Part shown: positions 53,969-64,000 of the stretch, one piece after another
Position numbering within the stretch: position 1 is the first letter of the stretch
How the letters are laid out: each line of letters starts with the position of its first letter
Source of the DNA: Colwellia psychrerythraea
GTDB taxonomy: Bacteria; Pseudomonadota; Gammaproteobacteria; Enterobacterales; Alteromonadaceae
Length of the DNA: 64,000 bases
NCBI RefSeq assembly: GCF_000764225.1
Contig: NZ_JQED01000003.1
Span: 372,001 to 436,000, forward strand
Direction of reading: 5' to 3'
Made by a program: the position numbers and the translations under genes
The notes under the pieces: generated by a model
Database searches by the model: none
What the model saw: the letters and a program-made list of their open reading frames with translations, nothing else
Told to the model about the DNA's origin: nothing

Positions 53969-54154
53969 ACTTTTTGATTAAGTTCAGCTATAAAAGCGAA
54001 TATATAAGTAGCGAATTTTCAGGTATTCTATAATACATAGTAATAAGTCGCCAGATAATAGCGTTTAATTAACGTTTGACAGCACTCTGGTCATTAATAA
54101 TGTCATTGCAGATAAACCATAAGTCCATTTTTTAAAAAAAAGCAAAAAAAAATA

Positions 54155-54181
54155 GAACTTTTTTAAAAAACGTTAGTCTTA
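54155..54181 (+). promoter_or_regulatory. Sigma-E-type promoter upstream of rpoE
   Basis: GAACTT (54155-54160) and TCTTA (54177-54181) are separated by 16 bases, close to the sigma-E consensus GAACTT-N16-TCTGA. It lies about 23 bases before the rpoE start and implies autoregulation. Confidence 0.75.
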
Positions 54182-54204
54182 TTTTATGCGTTTGTTATGA
54201 GCCA

Positions 54205-54840
54205 ATGGAAAATATGAGTACAAATCAATTGTCAGTGTTAAAGGATACGGCTCAAAAGAGCGAACCAAATATAGATCAACAACTCGTTGAACGGGTTCAG
54301 CGTGGCGATAAAAATGCGTTTAACCTTCTGGTCACTAAATATCAGCATAAAGTTGCTAATTTAGTAAGTCGTTATGTCAAAAATCATAGTGATGTGCCAG
54401 ATATCGTTCAAGAAGCTTTTATTAAAGCATATCGAGCATTACCTAATTTCAGAGGTGATAGTGCTTTTTATACTTGGCTTTACCGTATTGCGGTTAACTG
54501 TGCAAAAAATCACAGTGTAGCATTGGGCCGTAAACCGCCAAGTAATGATGTCGAAGTTAATGATGCTGAGCTATATGACACTGGTGATGCACTCAGAGAA
54601 AATGCTTCACCAGAAAAAATATTACTCACAGCAGAAATTAAAAAAGTAATTTTTAGTACTATGGAATCACTCCCAGATGATTTGCGCTTAGCAATTAACT
54701 TTCGGGAAATCGAAGGGCTAAGCTACGAAGAAATTGCGACGATAATGGAGTGTCCCGTAGGCACAGTGCGCTCGCGCATATTTAGAGCACGTGATGCAAT
54801 CGACAAGAAAATTAAACCCTTGTTGCAAAAAAATAATTAA
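54205..54840 (+). CDS. rpoE: RNA polymerase sigma factor RpoE (sigma-E)
   Basis: This ECF sigma factor of 211 residues has region 2 (KNAFNLLVTKYQHKVANLVSRY, DVPDIVQEAFIKAYRALPNFRGDSAFYTWLYRIAVN) and region 4 (LPDDLRLAINFREIEGLSYEEIATIMECPVGTVRSRIFRAR). It directs the envelope stress response. The gene is first in rpoE-rseA-rseB-rseC. Met4 (54214) is a second possible start. Its own promoter appears sigma-E dependent. Confidence 0.97.
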   Translation: MENMSTNQLSVLKDTAQKSEPNIDQQLVERVQRGDKNAFNLLVTKYQHKVANLVSRYVKNHSDVPDIVQEAFIKAYRALPNFRGDSAFYTWLYRIAVNCAKNHSVALGRKPPSNDVEVNDAELYDTGDALRENASPEKILLTAEIKKVIFSTMESLPDDLRLAINFREIEGLSYEEIATIMECPVGTVRSRIFRARDAIDKKIKPLLQKNN

Positions 54841-54886
54841 GCCGTTTGTGTAAGCAGAAATTAACTAAGTGTTTTTAAGGTAAAAT

Positions 54887-55579
54887 ATGAGTGAAATTAA
54901 ATCAGAGTCAATATCTTCATTAGTCGATAATTACTCTCCATCAACAGATGATAGTATAAGTGCACATTTAGTTGATAATATGCTCAAGGATGAAGGTTTA
55001 TCAGGTACGTGGCAAAACTATCATTTGATCGGTGATGTATTGCGCGATGAAGTGCCCGAGTCTTTACAGTTAGATTTAAGTGAAACAATTTCAGCTGCAA
55101 TTGCGCAAGAAGCAACTATTTTATCACCTAATTCCGCTATGCAAACCTCTGGAAAAAACAGTCAGACAACAACTGATGAAAATGTTTCTATTTCTAATCA
55201 TTCAACAGAACAACAGCCCAGCAGCGTCGTTGATGCCAGCAGTCGTTTTAAAGCTAAAATATCTAGCTTAATTAAACCTATGGGGCAGGTTGCTATAGCC
55301 GCTTCTGCTGCTGTATTAATGATTGTCGGTGTTCAGCATAATGTTGCAGAAAGTCCTTCTGTGACACCAAGTCAAGTCGTACAAACAGTGCCTTTAACTG
55401 GTTATGCGAACCCTGTTAGCTTTAACGTCCAATCTTCTCAAAGTCAACAAAGTAAGCAACAAGCGCAGCAAGAAAAAAATAAACAATTAGCTTCTGAAAG
55501 AGTTGCCCAGCAACGCCGCTTACAAGCACTGTTGAAAGATCATAATCAACAAGTGAAGTTAGGTAGTAATATAAAATAG
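54887..55579 (+). CDS. rseA: Anti-sigma-E factor RseA
   Basis: The protein has a cytoplasmic N-terminal anti-sigma domain (ESISSLVDNYSPSTDDSISAHLVDNMLKDEGLSGTWQNYHLIGDVLRDE), one span at about residues 146-161 (VAIAASAAVLMIVGVQ) and a periplasmic tail rich in Gln and Lys. DegS and RseP would cleave it during envelope stress. It begins 46 bases after rpoE. Confidence 0.92.
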   Translation: MSEIKSESISSLVDNYSPSTDDSISAHLVDNMLKDEGLSGTWQNYHLIGDVLRDEVPESLQLDLSETISAAIAQEATILSPNSAMQTSGKNSQTTTDENVSISNHSTEQQPSSVVDASSRFKAKISSLIKPMGQVAIAASAAVLMIVGVQHNVAESPSVTPSQVVQTVPLTGYANPVSFNVQSSQSQQSKQQAQQEKNKQLASERVAQQRRLQALLKDHNQQVKLGSNIK

Positions 55580-55649
55580 CTTGATTGGCTGAATTAGTTG
55601 ATAATACCCCTTGGTATAATTTACTTTCAGCCATCAATTTTGAGAACCT

Positions 55650-56657
55650 ATGAAACTATCGGCATTTTTTTTATTGCTGTTAAGCGTTAATGTATCGGCA
55701 ATAACTGCTGATACAGAATCTGCGAAGCTCTCTTTAGAGCGACTTTCTGACTCACTTCGTCAACTTAATTTCTCTACTTCGTTTGTTGTGGTTAAAAATA
55801 ACCAAGCAGAGCCCTACCATTGGTTACATGGTATAGGTGATAATGAGCAAGAGCTTGAAATTTTTACTCGACTTAATGGCCCTCGATTGGATGTTTTACG
55901 TCAAGGGGAGGTTGTCAGTTATATTGAGCCTGATCAAGAGCCCTACTCCATAATCTCTTCTGATGTCAGAAGCCCAATCCCAACTATTTTTCGTGGCAAT
56001 ATTAGTGAATTAGAGGAAAGTTATCGTTTTATTTCTGTAGGTCGGAGTCGTATTCTAGGGCGGGTTGCTCAACTCGTTCGTGTCGTATCAAAAGATAAGT
56101 ATCGTTATAATTATTGGCTTTGGCTAGATCAGAAAACCGGCTTAATGCTAAAAATGGCTGTACTGACCAGACAAGGGCAATTACTCGAGCAGATTCAATT
56201 TACTCATATTGAAGTTGATGAAAAACTATCAGATAACTTAAAGCAATTTCAATTAACAGAGTTACCCGCAGTTATAGAATTAACAATGCAACGACAAAAC
56301 AGAACTCATTCTTGGCAAGTTGGCTGGCTACCTCATGGTTTCTCTGTGGTAAAGTCCAATCAACATAATCTAAATAGTCATAATCGAGGAGGCGATAAAG
56401 CCGTAGAGTTTATGCTGTTCACTGACGGTCTTGTAGAAGTTTCTGTTTATGTTAATCCGAGCCATGAAAAATTTAGAGCACCTGAATATGCAAGTGATGG
56501 AGCAACATTGGTCTTTAATCATATTCTGCAAGGGATAGAAGTTGGCGTAGTAGGTGACATCCCATTAGCAACAGCCAAAAAAATAGCAGAATCCATCTCA
56601 CCAGCTATCGTTGATAAGGGAAAGAATACTGCACTGAGCTCGAAAGGAGAACAGTAG
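55650..56657 (+). CDS. rseB: Sigma-E regulator RseB
   Basis: The periplasmic protein of 335 residues has a signal peptide (MKLSAFFLLLLSVNVSA) and the LolA-like N-terminal plus small C-terminal domains typical of RseB (LRQLNFSTSFVVVKNNQAEPYHW, YWLWLDQKTGLMLKMAVL). It protects RseA from DegS and senses mislocalised lipopolysaccharide or lipoprotein. It lies 70 bases after rseA and one base before rseC. Confidence 0.92.
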   Translation: MKLSAFFLLLLSVNVSAITADTESAKLSLERLSDSLRQLNFSTSFVVVKNNQAEPYHWLHGIGDNEQELEIFTRLNGPRLDVLRQGEVVSYIEPDQEPYSIISSDVRSPIPTIFRGNISELEESYRFISVGRSRILGRVAQLVRVVSKDKYRYNYWLWLDQKTGLMLKMAVLTRQGQLLEQIQFTHIEVDEKLSDNLKQFQLTELPAVIELTMQRQNRTHSWQVGWLPHGFSVVKSNQHNLNSHNRGGDKAVEFMLFTDGLVEVSVYVNPSHEKFRAPEYASDGATLVFNHILQGIEVGVVGDIPLATAKKIAESISPAIVDKGKNTALSSKGEQ

Positions 56658-56658
56658 C

Positions 56659-57138
56659 ATGATTAAAGAACTAGCTAGTGTGGTTGCTATCGAAGCAGGG
56701 CAAGTAACGGTTACAAGTCAAATAAAGTCAACATGTAGTGGTTGTGCACAGGTTGATACTTGCGGCAGCGGCCAAATTGCAAAAGCATTACCACAGAAGA
56801 AACTTACCTTAACTTTGCCTTACGATATCAGTATTACTGGGGTGCAATTGAAGGAGGGAGATTGTGTTGTTTTAGCTTTACCTGAGAAGCATGTTTTATC
56901 AAGTGCTGGTCAAGTGTACTTATTACCTTTACTTGGCTTAATTTCCTTTTCAGCTATTGGACAATTGCTGTTAAAACTCCAAATACTCCCTCATGAGTTA
57001 TTGGCTTTAGGGCTTGGAATTATTGGCGGGTATTTAGGTTATAGGCTTGCTAAATTTCAGCAAAAACAGAGTAAAAAAAGTGAAAGTTTGCAACCTAAAA
57101 TTATCGAAGTACTCCCTTCACCGAACCTCGTAAAATAA
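56659..57138 (+). CDS. rseC: Sigma-E positive regulator RseC
   Basis: The 159-residue RseC/MucC-family protein has an N-terminal Cys-rich segment (CSGCAQVDTCGSGQIAKAL) and two central spans (VYLLPLLGLISFSAIGQL and LLALGLGIIGGYLGYRLA). The cysteines could ligate a metal or Fe-S cluster. AAAGGAGAACAG gives a strong ribosome site overlapping the rseB end. Confidence 0.92.
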   Translation: MIKELASVVAIEAGQVTVTSQIKSTCSGCAQVDTCGSGQIAKALPQKKLTLTLPYDISITGVQLKEGDCVVLALPEKHVLSSAGQVYLLPLLGLISFSAIGQLLLKLQILPHELLALGLGIIGGYLGYRLAKFQQKQSKKSESLQPKIIEVLPSPNLVK

Positions 57139-57258
57139 TGTCTTCGTCTGTTACGGCTTGAAACAAAAGATATCTGAACAAAAGATAGCCCCAAGGCAGT
57201 AAATTCGTTAAAATCTCGTCATTATATTATTTTAACGCCTTTTATTTGACTGCATTTT

Positions 57259-59049
57259 ATGAAAAATATTCGAAACTTCTCAATTATTGCCCACATCGAT
57301 CATGGCAAATCAACACTTTCTGATCGTCTAATTCAGCATTGTGGTGGCTTACAAGCACGTGAAATGGAAGCACAAGTACTTGATTCAATGGACATTGAAC
57401 GAGAGCGCGGCATAACAATTAAAGCGCAAAGTGTTACTTTGGATTATAAAGCTGAAGACGGTGAAACCTACCAGTTGAACTTCATTGATACGCCAGGTCA
57501 CGTAGATTTCTCTTATGAAGTTTCACGTTCATTAGCTTCATGTGAAGGTGCATTACTAGTTGTTGATGCAGGGCAGGGGGTTGAAGCACAAACCGTTGCT
57601 AATTGTTATACCGCTATTGAAATGGATTTAGAGGTTCTTCCTATCCTAAATAAAATTGATTTACCACAAGCTGATCCTGAGCGAGTGAGTGAAGAAATTG
57701 AACACATCATAGGAATCGATGCTACTGAAGCTGTAACTTGTTCAGCTAAAACAGGTATTGGCATTGATGATGTATTGGAGACAATTGTAAAAAATATCCC
57801 TTCACCAGAAGGTGAACGAGATGCGCCACTACAAGCCCTAATTGTTGACTCTTGGTTTGATAATTACCAAGGTGTTGTTTCATTAATACGTGTCATGAAT
57901 GGTGAAATTAAGAAAGGCGATAAAATGTTGGTGATGTCTACAGGACAAGTTCACCAAGTTGATAAAGTGGGTATATTTACACCTAAGCAAACTGACACAG
58001 GTATTTTAAAAACCGGTGAGGTAGGCTTTGTTATTGCAGGTATCAAAGAAATTCATGGTGCGCCTGTTGGGGATACGATTACCATTTCAAAAAAAGAAGC
58101 CGCTGAACCTTTAGCTGGCTTTGCCAAAGCACAACCACAAGTTTATGCGGGTATATTCCCTATAAGTTCTGACGATTATGAAAACTTCCGTGATGCACTT
58201 AATAAACTGAGCTTAAATGATGCATCATTGTTTTTTGAACCAGAGAATTCATCAGCATTAGGGTTTGGTTTTCGTATTGGTTTCCTAGGCATGTTGCATA
58301 TGGAAATTATCCAAGAGCGTTTATCACGTGAATATGATTTGGATTTAATTACCACTGCGCCAACGGTAAATTATGAAATAGCCTGTACCAATGGTGAGGT
58401 TATCTCGATAGATAACCCGTCAGACATGCCTGCTATAAATAATATTGAAGAAATTCGTGAGCCAATTGTGCAAGCTAATATTTTAGTGCCACAAGAGTAT
58501 TTAGGTAGTGTTATTACGCTTTGTATTGAAAAACGTGGAGTACAAAAAGACTTGATTTACCATGGAAATCAAGTTGCTGTTACCTATGAGTTACCTATGG
58601 CTGAAGTGGTAATGGATTTCTTTGATAAGTTAAAGTCAACAAGTCGAGGTTATGCTTCTCTTGATTATCACTTTATCCGTTTTGAAGCAGCAGATATGGT
58701 GCGAGCTGATGTAATGATTAACGGAGATAGAGTTGACGCGTTGGCAATGATTACCCATAGAAGTAACTCTGTTTCGCGTGGTCGTATGTTAGTCGAAAAG
58801 CTTAAAGAGCTTATCCATCGTCAAATGTTTGATATTGCTATTCAAGCTGCTATTGGCAATAACGTTATTGCACGTACTACGGTAAAACAATTACGTAAAA
58901 ACGTTACTGCTAAGTGTTATGGAGGGGATATTAGCCGTAAGAAGAAACTTTTGCAGAAGCAGAAGGAGGGTAAAAAGCGTATGAAACAGGTAGGTAATGT
59001 TGAAGTACCACAAGAAGCGTTTTTAGCGGTTCTCAAACTTGATAGTTAG
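57259..59049 (+). CDS. lepA: Elongation factor 4 (LepA)
   Basis: The 596-residue translational GTPase has G1 [10 protein letters not shown]2/G3 [10 protein letters not shown] and DTPGHVDF, G4 NKID and the unique LepA C-terminal domain ([29 protein letters not shown]). It acts on the ribosome during initiation or under ionic stress. It is full length and precedes lepB, as in E. coli. Confidence 0.97.
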   Translation: MKNIRNFSIIAHIDHGKSTLSDRLIQHCGGLQAREMEAQVLDSMDIERERGITIKAQSVTLDYKAEDGETYQLNFIDTPGHVDFSYEVSRSLASCEGALLVVDAGQGVEAQTVANCYTAIEMDLEVLPILNKIDLPQADPERVSEEIEHIIGIDATEAVTCSAKTGIGIDDVLETIVKNIPSPEGERDAPLQALIVDSWFDNYQGVVSLIRVMNGEIKKGDKMLVMSTGQVHQVDKVGIFTPKQTDTGILKTGEVGFVIAGIKEIHGAPVGDTITISKKEAAEPLAGFAKAQPQVYAGIFPISSDDYENFRDALNKLSLNDASLFFEPENSSALGFGFRIGFLGMLHMEIIQERLSREYDLDLITTAPTVNYEIACTNGEVISIDNPSDMPAINNIEEIREPIVQANILVPQEYLGSVITLCIEKRGVQKDLIYHGNQVAVTYELPMAEVVMDFFDKLKSTSRGYASLDYHFIRFEAADMVRADVMINGDRVDALAMITHRSNSVSRGRMLVEKLKELIHRQMFDIAIQAAIGNNVIARTTVKQLRKNVTAKCYGGDISRKKKLLQKQKEGKKRMKQVGNVEVPQEAFLAVLKLDS

Positions 59050-59157
59050 TTTTAAGCTTTTAAGTTAATTTATAAAGTAGCGACGGCCGTTTAATGCTTG
59101 TCGCTAAAATCTCTCTAATAGGATTTAGCCTAATAGGATTTTTAATATAGGAAGTGT

Positions 59158-60090
59158 ATGGCTGTTTATTTTTCCATTATTTTAGTGATAATTACTGTAT
59201 TGACAGGGATCGTTTGGTTTGCTGATAAGTTTTATTTGGCACCACAGCGTAGATTGAAAGCGAATGCTGCGCAAAAGTCAGCAAAAGAGTCGTGTGAAGC
59301 TGAATTGACACCACAAGCACTCGCAACATTAACTGAGCCATCACCGTTAGTTGATACGGCGGTGCAAATTTTTCCGGTAATTGCTTTTGTTTTAATTTTA
59401 CGTTCCTTTATATACGAGCCATTTCAAATACCATCAGGCTCTATGATGCCGACATTACTCGATGGTGACTTTATTCTAGTGAATAAATTTAATTATGGCT
59501 TAAAAGACCCTGTGGTAAGACATAAATTCATTGAAAATGGTTTACCTGAACATGGTGATGTTGTGGTTTTCAAGTATCCACAAGATCCAAATGTTGATTT
59601 TATCAAGCGAGTAATTGGCTTACCGGGTGACCGAATTATATACCGAAATAAATCGCTTTATATTAAACGAGCTTGCCAAGAATCTGATAGTCAATGTCCT
59701 GATTTTGAGCAAATACAACAAAATCTTGTTGGGCCGTATCTTGGGCCAGATGCTGAAGAAGGTATGAATGAATTTGAATCTAAAATGTTGAATAAAAGTC
59801 ACCAAGTATTAAATGATAGTCAAACCTTGCCTAGAGTTTCTCATTATTTTCCGCAAGCAGGTACTGCTGTGGATGAATTCTTGGTGCCAGCAAAGCACTA
59901 TTTTGTTATGGGTGATAATAGAGATAACTCTTTAGATGGACGTTTTTGGGGCTTTGTTCCTGAAGAAAACCTCGTAGGCGAAGCTGTTGCAATTTGGATG
60001 AGTTTTGACTTCGATAGAAGCGAAGATAGTATTTTACCTCAATGGTTGCCAACAGGTGTACGTTTTGAACGCATTGGCGCAATTATTTAA
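59158..60090 (+). CDS. lepB: Signal peptidase I (LepB)
   Basis: The 310-residue LepB has two N-terminal spans. The catalytic serine is S95 in [10 protein letters not shown] and the general-base lysine is K150 in [14 protein letters not shown], a Ser/Lys spacing equal to E. coli. Box E is in [19 protein letters not shown]. It removes signal peptides at the periplasmic face of the membrane. TAGGAAGTGT is the ribosome site. Confidence 0.96.
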   Translation: MAVYFSIILVIITVLTGIVWFADKFYLAPQRRLKANAAQKSAKESCEAELTPQALATLTEPSPLVDTAVQIFPVIAFVLILRSFIYEPFQIPSGSMMPTLLDGDFILVNKFNYGLKDPVVRHKFIENGLPEHGDVVVFKYPQDPNVDFIKRVIGLPGDRIIYRNKSLYIKRACQESDSQCPDFEQIQQNLVGPYLGPDAEEGMNEFESKMLNKSHQVLNDSQTLPRVSHYFPQAGTAVDEFLVPAKHYFVMGDNRDNSLDGRFWGFVPEENLVGEAVAIWMSFDFDRSEDSILPQWLPTGVRFERIGAII

Positions 60091-60128
60091 CATGGCTGCT
60101 TTTTTTATATGGCATAAAGAGTTATATC

Positions 60129-60917
60129 GTGAAAATTAACCCTCACAATCTTGCTAGATTAACCAAAAAGCTTGGTTATGAATTTAATGAACCCTTATTA
60201 TTGGTACAAGCACTAACTCATAGAAGTGCTAAGGGGGCCCATAATGAAAGGCTTGAGTTTTTAGGGGACTCTATTTTAGGCTTTGTAATCGCAGAGGCAC
60301 TTTATGATAAGTTCCCAAAGCATGACGAAGGTGACCTTACCCGTATGCGTTCTAGCTTAGTTAAAGGAGTAACATTAGCTGAAGTCGCACGAGACTTTAA
60401 CTTGGGTGAGTGCTTAATTTTAGGGCCTGGAGAATTGAAAAGTGGTGGTCATCATCGTGAATCAATATTAGAAGATGCAATTGAAGCAATCATTGGTGCT
60501 GTATACCTAGATTCAAATATAGAGTGCTGTAAAGCACTTATCCTGAATTGGTTTGAAAGACGTTTGACTGTTATTAAACCTGGTAATGAACAAAAAGATC
60601 CTAAAACTCGTTTACAAGAATACTTGCAAGGAAGAAAGATCCCTCTTCCTACGTATGAAGTCATTGATACAACAGGGCAATCACATAACCAAGAGTTTAC
60701 CGTTCGTTGTCAAACGTCAGTGACTAATGAAGTAGTTATTGCTAAAGGTACAAGTCGGCGAAAAGCAGAGCAAGAAGCTGCGCAGCAGATCCTTGTGCTG
60801 ATTGAAAAAGAAAAAGAGGCAAAAATAAAGCCATCAAAACAAGCTAAACTAACAAATACCCGACATACTAAAAGTAACCCAAGCAGTTCCAGCAAAAAAA
60901 GCAGCACGAGAAAATAA
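60129..60917 (+). CDS. rnc: Ribonuclease III
   Basis: The RNase III domain has the signature [21 protein letters not shown] and the second acidic site [18 protein letters not shown], followed by a C-terminal dsRNA-binding domain ([38 protein letters not shown]). A Lys/Ser-rich tail of about 35 residues beyond the usual end is unusual in length. The start is GTG 60129. The gene leads into era with a 3-base gap. Confidence 0.96.
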   Translation: MKINPHNLARLTKKLGYEFNEPLLLVQALTHRSAKGAHNERLEFLGDSILGFVIAEALYDKFPKHDEGDLTRMRSSLVKGVTLAEVARDFNLGECLILGPGELKSGGHHRESILEDAIEAIIGAVYLDSNIECCKALILNWFERRLTVIKPGNEQKDPKTRLQEYLQGRKIPLPTYEVIDTTGQSHNQEFTVRCQTSVTNEVVIAKGTSRRKAEQEAAQQILVLIEKEKEAKIKPSKQAKLTNTRHTKSNPSSSSKKSSTRK

Positions 60918-60920
60918 ATT

Positions 60921-61838
60921 ATGCACAACGATACTTCAGATACCTATGCAGGCTTAATTGCTATTGTCGGACGTCCCAATGTTGGTAAATCAACGTTATT
61001 AAATGCCTTATTAGGGCAAAAAATTAGTATAACCTCTAAAAAACCGCAGACAACTCGTCATCGTATTCTAGGGATTTTAACTGAAGAAAATAGACAAGCA
61101 GTACTGGTAGATACTCCTGGTTTACATACCGAAGAAAAACGTGCGATAAATAGGTTAATGAACCGCGCCGCAAGTAGCTCAATTGCAGAGGTTGAGTTAA
61201 TTGTCTTTTTGGTTGAGGGAACACTTTGGACAAAAGATGATGAATTGGTATTATCTAAAGTAAAACAAAGTGGTGCACCGTGTATTTTAGTCGTTAATAA
61301 AACAGATAATATTTCAGATAAAGATGAGTTACTACCTCATCTACAGAAGTTAGGTGCAATGCATGAATTCCGAGAAATTGTGCCTATTTCTGCAAGTAAA
61401 GGCCATGGTGTTGATACCATTAGCCAATTATGTTTAAACTCATTACCTGAGAGCGGTTTTTGGTTCGATGAAGATCAAATTACCGATCGCTCTAGCCGAT
61501 TTATGGCATCTGAAATTATTCGTGAAAAACTCATCCGCTTTACTGGTGATGAATTGCCTTATTCTATCACGGTAGAAATAGAGCAGTTTAAGATGGATGA
61601 TAAAGGGATTATCCATATTAATGCTTTAGTACTTGTTGAGCGAGATAGCCAAAAACGCATGGTAATTGGTAATAGAGGTGAGCGCCTGAAAACTATTGGT
61701 CAAGAAGCTAGACGAGATATGGAAAACTTATTTGAAAGTAAAGTTTTTCTTGAAACTTGGGTTAAGGTTAAATCTGGTTGGGCTGATGATGAGCGCGCAT
61801 TGCGTAGTTTAGGTTATGGTGATGAATATTCGGGCTAA
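60921..61838 (+). CDS. era: GTPase Era
   Basis: The 305-residue Era has G1 [13 protein letters not shown]2 [14 protein letters not shown]3 DTPGLH, G4 NKTD and a C-terminal KH domain ([24 protein letters not shown]). It binds 16S rRNA during 30S maturation. It is co-transcribed with rnc and recO. Confidence 0.97.
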   Translation: MHNDTSDTYAGLIAIVGRPNVGKSTLLNALLGQKISITSKKPQTTRHRILGILTEENRQAVLVDTPGLHTEEKRAINRLMNRAASSSIAEVELIVFLVEGTLWTKDDELVLSKVKQSGAPCILVVNKTDNISDKDELLPHLQKLGAMHEFREIVPISASKGHGVDTISQLCLNSLPESGFWFDEDQITDRSSRFMASEIIREKLIRFTGDELPYSITVEIEQFKMDDKGIIHINALVLVERDSQKRMVIGNRGERLKTIGQEARRDMENLFESKVFLETWVKVKSGWADDERALRSLGYGDEYSG

Positions 61839-61852
61839 TTGAGGGCCGGTAT

Positions 61853-62557
61853 ATGATTGAACAGAATGCCTTTGTTTTACATAGTCGCCCTTACCGTGAA
61901 AACCAGCAATTAGTCGATTTACTAACAGAGCAAGATGGTAAAGTGACAGCCCTTGTCTATGTGGGCCAATCGAAGCGCTCGATAAAAAAAGGTTTAATCC
62001 AACCTTTTTTACCGCTGAGATTAACACTGAAAGGACAAGGGAAGTTTAAACAAATAACCCAAGTTGATTCCATCGGTAAATCCTTTTCGTTGATTAAGCA
62101 CAGTTTATTTAGTTCTTTTTACATCAATGAACTGTTAATTCGTTTGTTAACTGAGCAAATGACTTGTCAGCAATTATTCTCTCAATACCAAGAAACCTTG
62201 ACTGCTTTAGCAAAAGGCGAAGAAATTGCCCCACAGTTACGCTTATTTGAACTAGCGCTGCTTGAAGAATTAGGATTGTCGTTTGACTTTACTCCTGTAT
62301 TTGAGCACGATGTTAGTCACTTTCATTATATTGCCGAACAAGGCTTTGTACCTGTATATAGTGCTTTTCCTAAAAATAAAGCTCAATGTTTTAATACCGC
62401 TCATTTACAAGCAATTTCTCAGCGGGAATCTTTATACAAGAATAGTACTATAGAGGGTGTTAGTTATACATTTAAGCTGCTGATGCGACAGGTAATTAAT
62501 CAGTTACTAGGTAATCAGCCATTAAATAGTCGTAAACTTTTTAATAAGAAAAACTAA
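61853..62557 (+). CDS. recO: DNA repair protein RecO
   Basis: The 234-residue RecO has the N-terminal OB fold (AFVLHSRPYRENQQLVDLLTEQDGKVTALVYVG) and a helical C-terminal domain (LRLFELALLEELGLSFDFTPV). It loads RecA on SSB-coated gaps with RecR. The zinc-finger cysteines of some RecO proteins are missing, as usual in this class. It starts 14 bases after era. Confidence 0.93.
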   Translation: MIEQNAFVLHSRPYRENQQLVDLLTEQDGKVTALVYVGQSKRSIKKGLIQPFLPLRLTLKGQGKFKQITQVDSIGKSFSLIKHSLFSSFYINELLIRLLTEQMTCQQLFSQYQETLTALAKGEEIAPQLRLFELALLEELGLSFDFTPVFEHDVSHFHYIAEQGFVPVYSAFPKNKAQCFNTAHLQAISQRESLYKNSTIEGVSYTFKLLMRQVINQLLGNQPLNSRKLFNKKN

Positions 62558-62614
62558 AGTTATCACTATTGAAATCGACAGTAAGTATCAAAATAATTAA
62601 AAAGAGATCAAAAA

Positions 62615-63346
62615 ATGACAGATTTATTATTAGGTGTAAACGTTGACCATATTGCCACGTTAAGACAAGCTCGCGGGACCAATTACCCAGATCCTGTTTA
62701 TGCAGCAAGCGTCGCTGAACATGCAGGTGCAGATGGCATTACTGTTCATTTACGTGAAGATAGACGCCATATTCAAGATAGAGATATTCACGTGTTGAAA
62801 CAAACATTGCATACACGTATGAATTTTGAAATGGCCGTAACTGATGAAATGGTTGCGATCGCTTGTGATGTAAAACCTGTGTTTTGTTGTTTAGTGCCAG
62901 AGAAACGTGAAGAGCTAACTACAGAAGGCGGCTTAGATGTGGTAGGGCAATTAGACAAAGTAACTAAAGCAACTGAACAACTAACAGCAGCAGGTATTGC
63001 AGTGAGTCTATTTATTGATGCTGATAAAGAGCAAATTGATGCAGCTTTTGCTAGTAAGGCGCCTTATATAGAGATACATACAGGGCACTATGCAGATTTA
63101 GCATCGGAAGAAGAACAACAAATAGAGCTTGAACGATTGACTGTAGGTATTAAATATGCACATAGCTTAGGTCTAAAAGTTAATGCTGGCCATGGTTTGA
63201 ATTACTTTAACGTAAAACCAATTGCAGCTATTGAAGAAATAATCGAATTGAATATTGGCCATGCCATAATCGCACGTGCAGCTATTGATGGATTAGATAA
63301 AGCGGTTCGAGATATGAAACAGCTAATGTTAGAAGCAAGAATTTAG
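62615..63346 (+). CDS. pdxJ: Pyridoxine 5'-phosphate synthase PdxJ
   Basis: The 243-residue TIM-barrel enzyme joins 1-deoxyxylulose 5-phosphate and 3-amino-2-oxopropyl phosphate in vitamin B6 synthesis. It shows [42 protein letters not shown] and [18 protein letters not shown]. It is full length and last in the rpoE-to-pdxJ block. acpS, which often follows, is not present immediately downstream. Confidence 0.97.
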   Translation: MTDLLLGVNVDHIATLRQARGTNYPDPVYAASVAEHAGADGITVHLREDRRHIQDRDIHVLKQTLHTRMNFEMAVTDEMVAIACDVKPVFCCLVPEKREELTTEGGLDVVGQLDKVTKATEQLTAAGIAVSLFIDADKEQIDAAFASKAPYIEIHTGHYADLASEEEQQIELERLTVGIKYAHSLGLKVNAGHGLNYFNVKPIAAIEEIIELNIGHAIIARAAIDGLDKAVRDMKQLMLEARI

Positions 63347-63408
63347 AGTTGATAATACGTAAAGCTCATTAAGCAAAATTAAAATTCACTTATTGTACCT
63401 TTGTTGAA

Positions 63409-63447
63409 ATTATAGTCTACACTTTATGAATTATGGTCTACACTTTG
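63409..63447. promoter_or_regulatory. Direct repeat upstream of a small gene (candidate operator)
   Basis: ATTATAGTCTACACTTT and ATTATGGTCTACACTTT recur at a 21-base period, two helical turns, about 50-90 bases before the start at 63498. Spacing and position suggest binding sites for one regulator on one face of the DNA. Confidence 0.5.
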
Positions 63448-63497
63448 AGTGATACGCTGTAAAAAGGAATCAGCAAACGAACTAGTGAGGATTAATC

Positions 63498-63743
63498 ATG
63501 CAGACAGATAGGAAGCCAATGCTCGAGCGAAGAAAGGAGTCTCCTGAGCAGTCCGTCTGGTGGAATAAATTATCTTTGGCACAAAAATTTTCTGCAAGTA
63601 GTCTGGGAAAATTTGGATATGAGCTGAGTTTCGTACGTAATGATGATGGTCATAGCTTAGCTGTTTTGCAATGCAGTGGTGGCCTTGCCGTAATTTCAGA
63701 GGATGGTGATATTGATACTTCACCAATTATCTCTATCCGCTAG
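63498..63743 (+). CDS. Small hypothetical protein
   Basis: The 81-residue soluble protein has a polar, charged N-terminus (QTDRKPMLERRKESPEQSVWW) and a beta-rich C-terminus (YELSFVRNDDGHSLAVLQ, GGLAVISEDGDIDTSP). I do not recognise a family. A GTGAGGATTAATC site precedes the ATG and a 21-base direct repeat lies upstream, so it is probably a regulated real gene. Confidence 0.7.
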   Translation: MQTDRKPMLERRKESPEQSVWWNKLSLAQKFSASSLGKFGYELSFVRNDDGHSLAVLQCSGGLAVISEDGDIDTSPIISIR

Positions 63744-63819
63744 TGAATCCCCTATTAACTAATAATTAATCTACACCTCAAAATTTGCACCTCAAGTAAA
63801 GGTTATATTGTCGAGCCAG

Positions 63820-63999
63820 TTATTTTTCTCTTTCGGATAAAGGACTATGTGAATTTATTGTTTTTAGTGTTTCAGGCACTGCAAATAAGACCTGCTCTAT
63901 ATGTTCGAAAAACTCTAAAAATTCAGGTTCAAGTTCTTCAGTGCTCAAACCCATTTTTAACTGTGTTTCTAATTGAGTGGTAATTTTAGCTAAATTTGG
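63820..63999 (-). CDS. Partial hypothetical protein (C-terminal part)
   Basis: On the minus strand 59 codons are open from the window edge to a TAA whose complement is at 63820-63822. The product is acidic and helical (ITTQLETQLKMGLSTEELEP, FLEFFEHIEQVL). The start is outside the window. No family can be named from this fragment. Confidence 0.5.
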   Translation of the reverse strand, partial: PNLAKITTQLETQLKMGLSTEELEPEFLEFFEHIEQVLFAVPETLKTINSHSPLSEREK

Positions 64000-64000
64000 G

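Overview
The window reads as a chromosomal segment of an AT-rich marine gammaproteobacterium of the Alteromonadales, most like Colwellia. This rests on conserved gene neighbourhoods (rpoE-rseABC-lepA-lepB-rnc-era-recO-pdxJ; ygfZ/sdhE/ygfX/nadB; yggX-mutY/yggL-trmB), on protein sequence character, and on dispersed short elements with TATACCC-type ends. It is an inference from reading, not from a search.

Layout. 0-2.4 kb: tail of a metallophosphoesterase, a YebC/YeeN-type regulator, a possible unlisted 57-residue membrane protein and an N-formylglutamate amidohydrolase-like protein. 2.4-11.5 kb: a signalling and transport module. A DAACS-type symporter fused to a periplasmic solute-binding domain lies divergent from a 1683-residue hybrid histidine kinase whose sensor begins with the same type of binding domain; an HD-GYP response regulator follows. 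11.7-13.9 kb: HlyD-type adaptor plus DUF2955 membrane protein. 14.0-18.2 kb (minus strand): SDR, AraC regulator, second SDR, then orphan NorE/NorF-like oxidase subunits and a small periplasmic protein. 18.4-23.5 kb: DUF4136 lipoprotein and an RND efflux pair.

23.6-24.4 kb holds a tRNA-Phe/tRNA-Thr unit whose tRNA-Thr 3' end is repeated downstream in two 123-bp units, each with its own terminator hairpin. This resembles the tyrT/rtT arrangement of E. coli. 24.6-35.9 kb is mostly core: yggX, mutY, yggL, trmB, an S1C protease, a GntR regulator, a SulP transporter, a DUF1289 protein, a second identical tRNA-Phe and mutS.

36.0-43.7 kb is an integrative mobilizable element between mutS and recA: P4-type integrase, AlpA-like regulator, ribbon-helix-helix protein, VirD4/TrwB-type coupling protein and MobF relaxase-helicase, with no type IV secretion genes, so it probably depends on a helper. 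43.9-48.4 kb: a large unknown lipoprotein and the argO/argP divergent pair. 48.6-63.3 kb: recA with a LexA box in its promoter, slyD, ygfZ, sdhE, ygfX, nadB, then the rpoE to pdxJ block, led by a sigma-E-type promoter that implies autoregulation. The window ends in a small unknown gene and a partial minus-strand gene.

Three related inverted-repeat elements of 264-309 bp (27961, 30251, 46409) lie between genes. One abuts a gene start so closely that it probably supplies its promoter.
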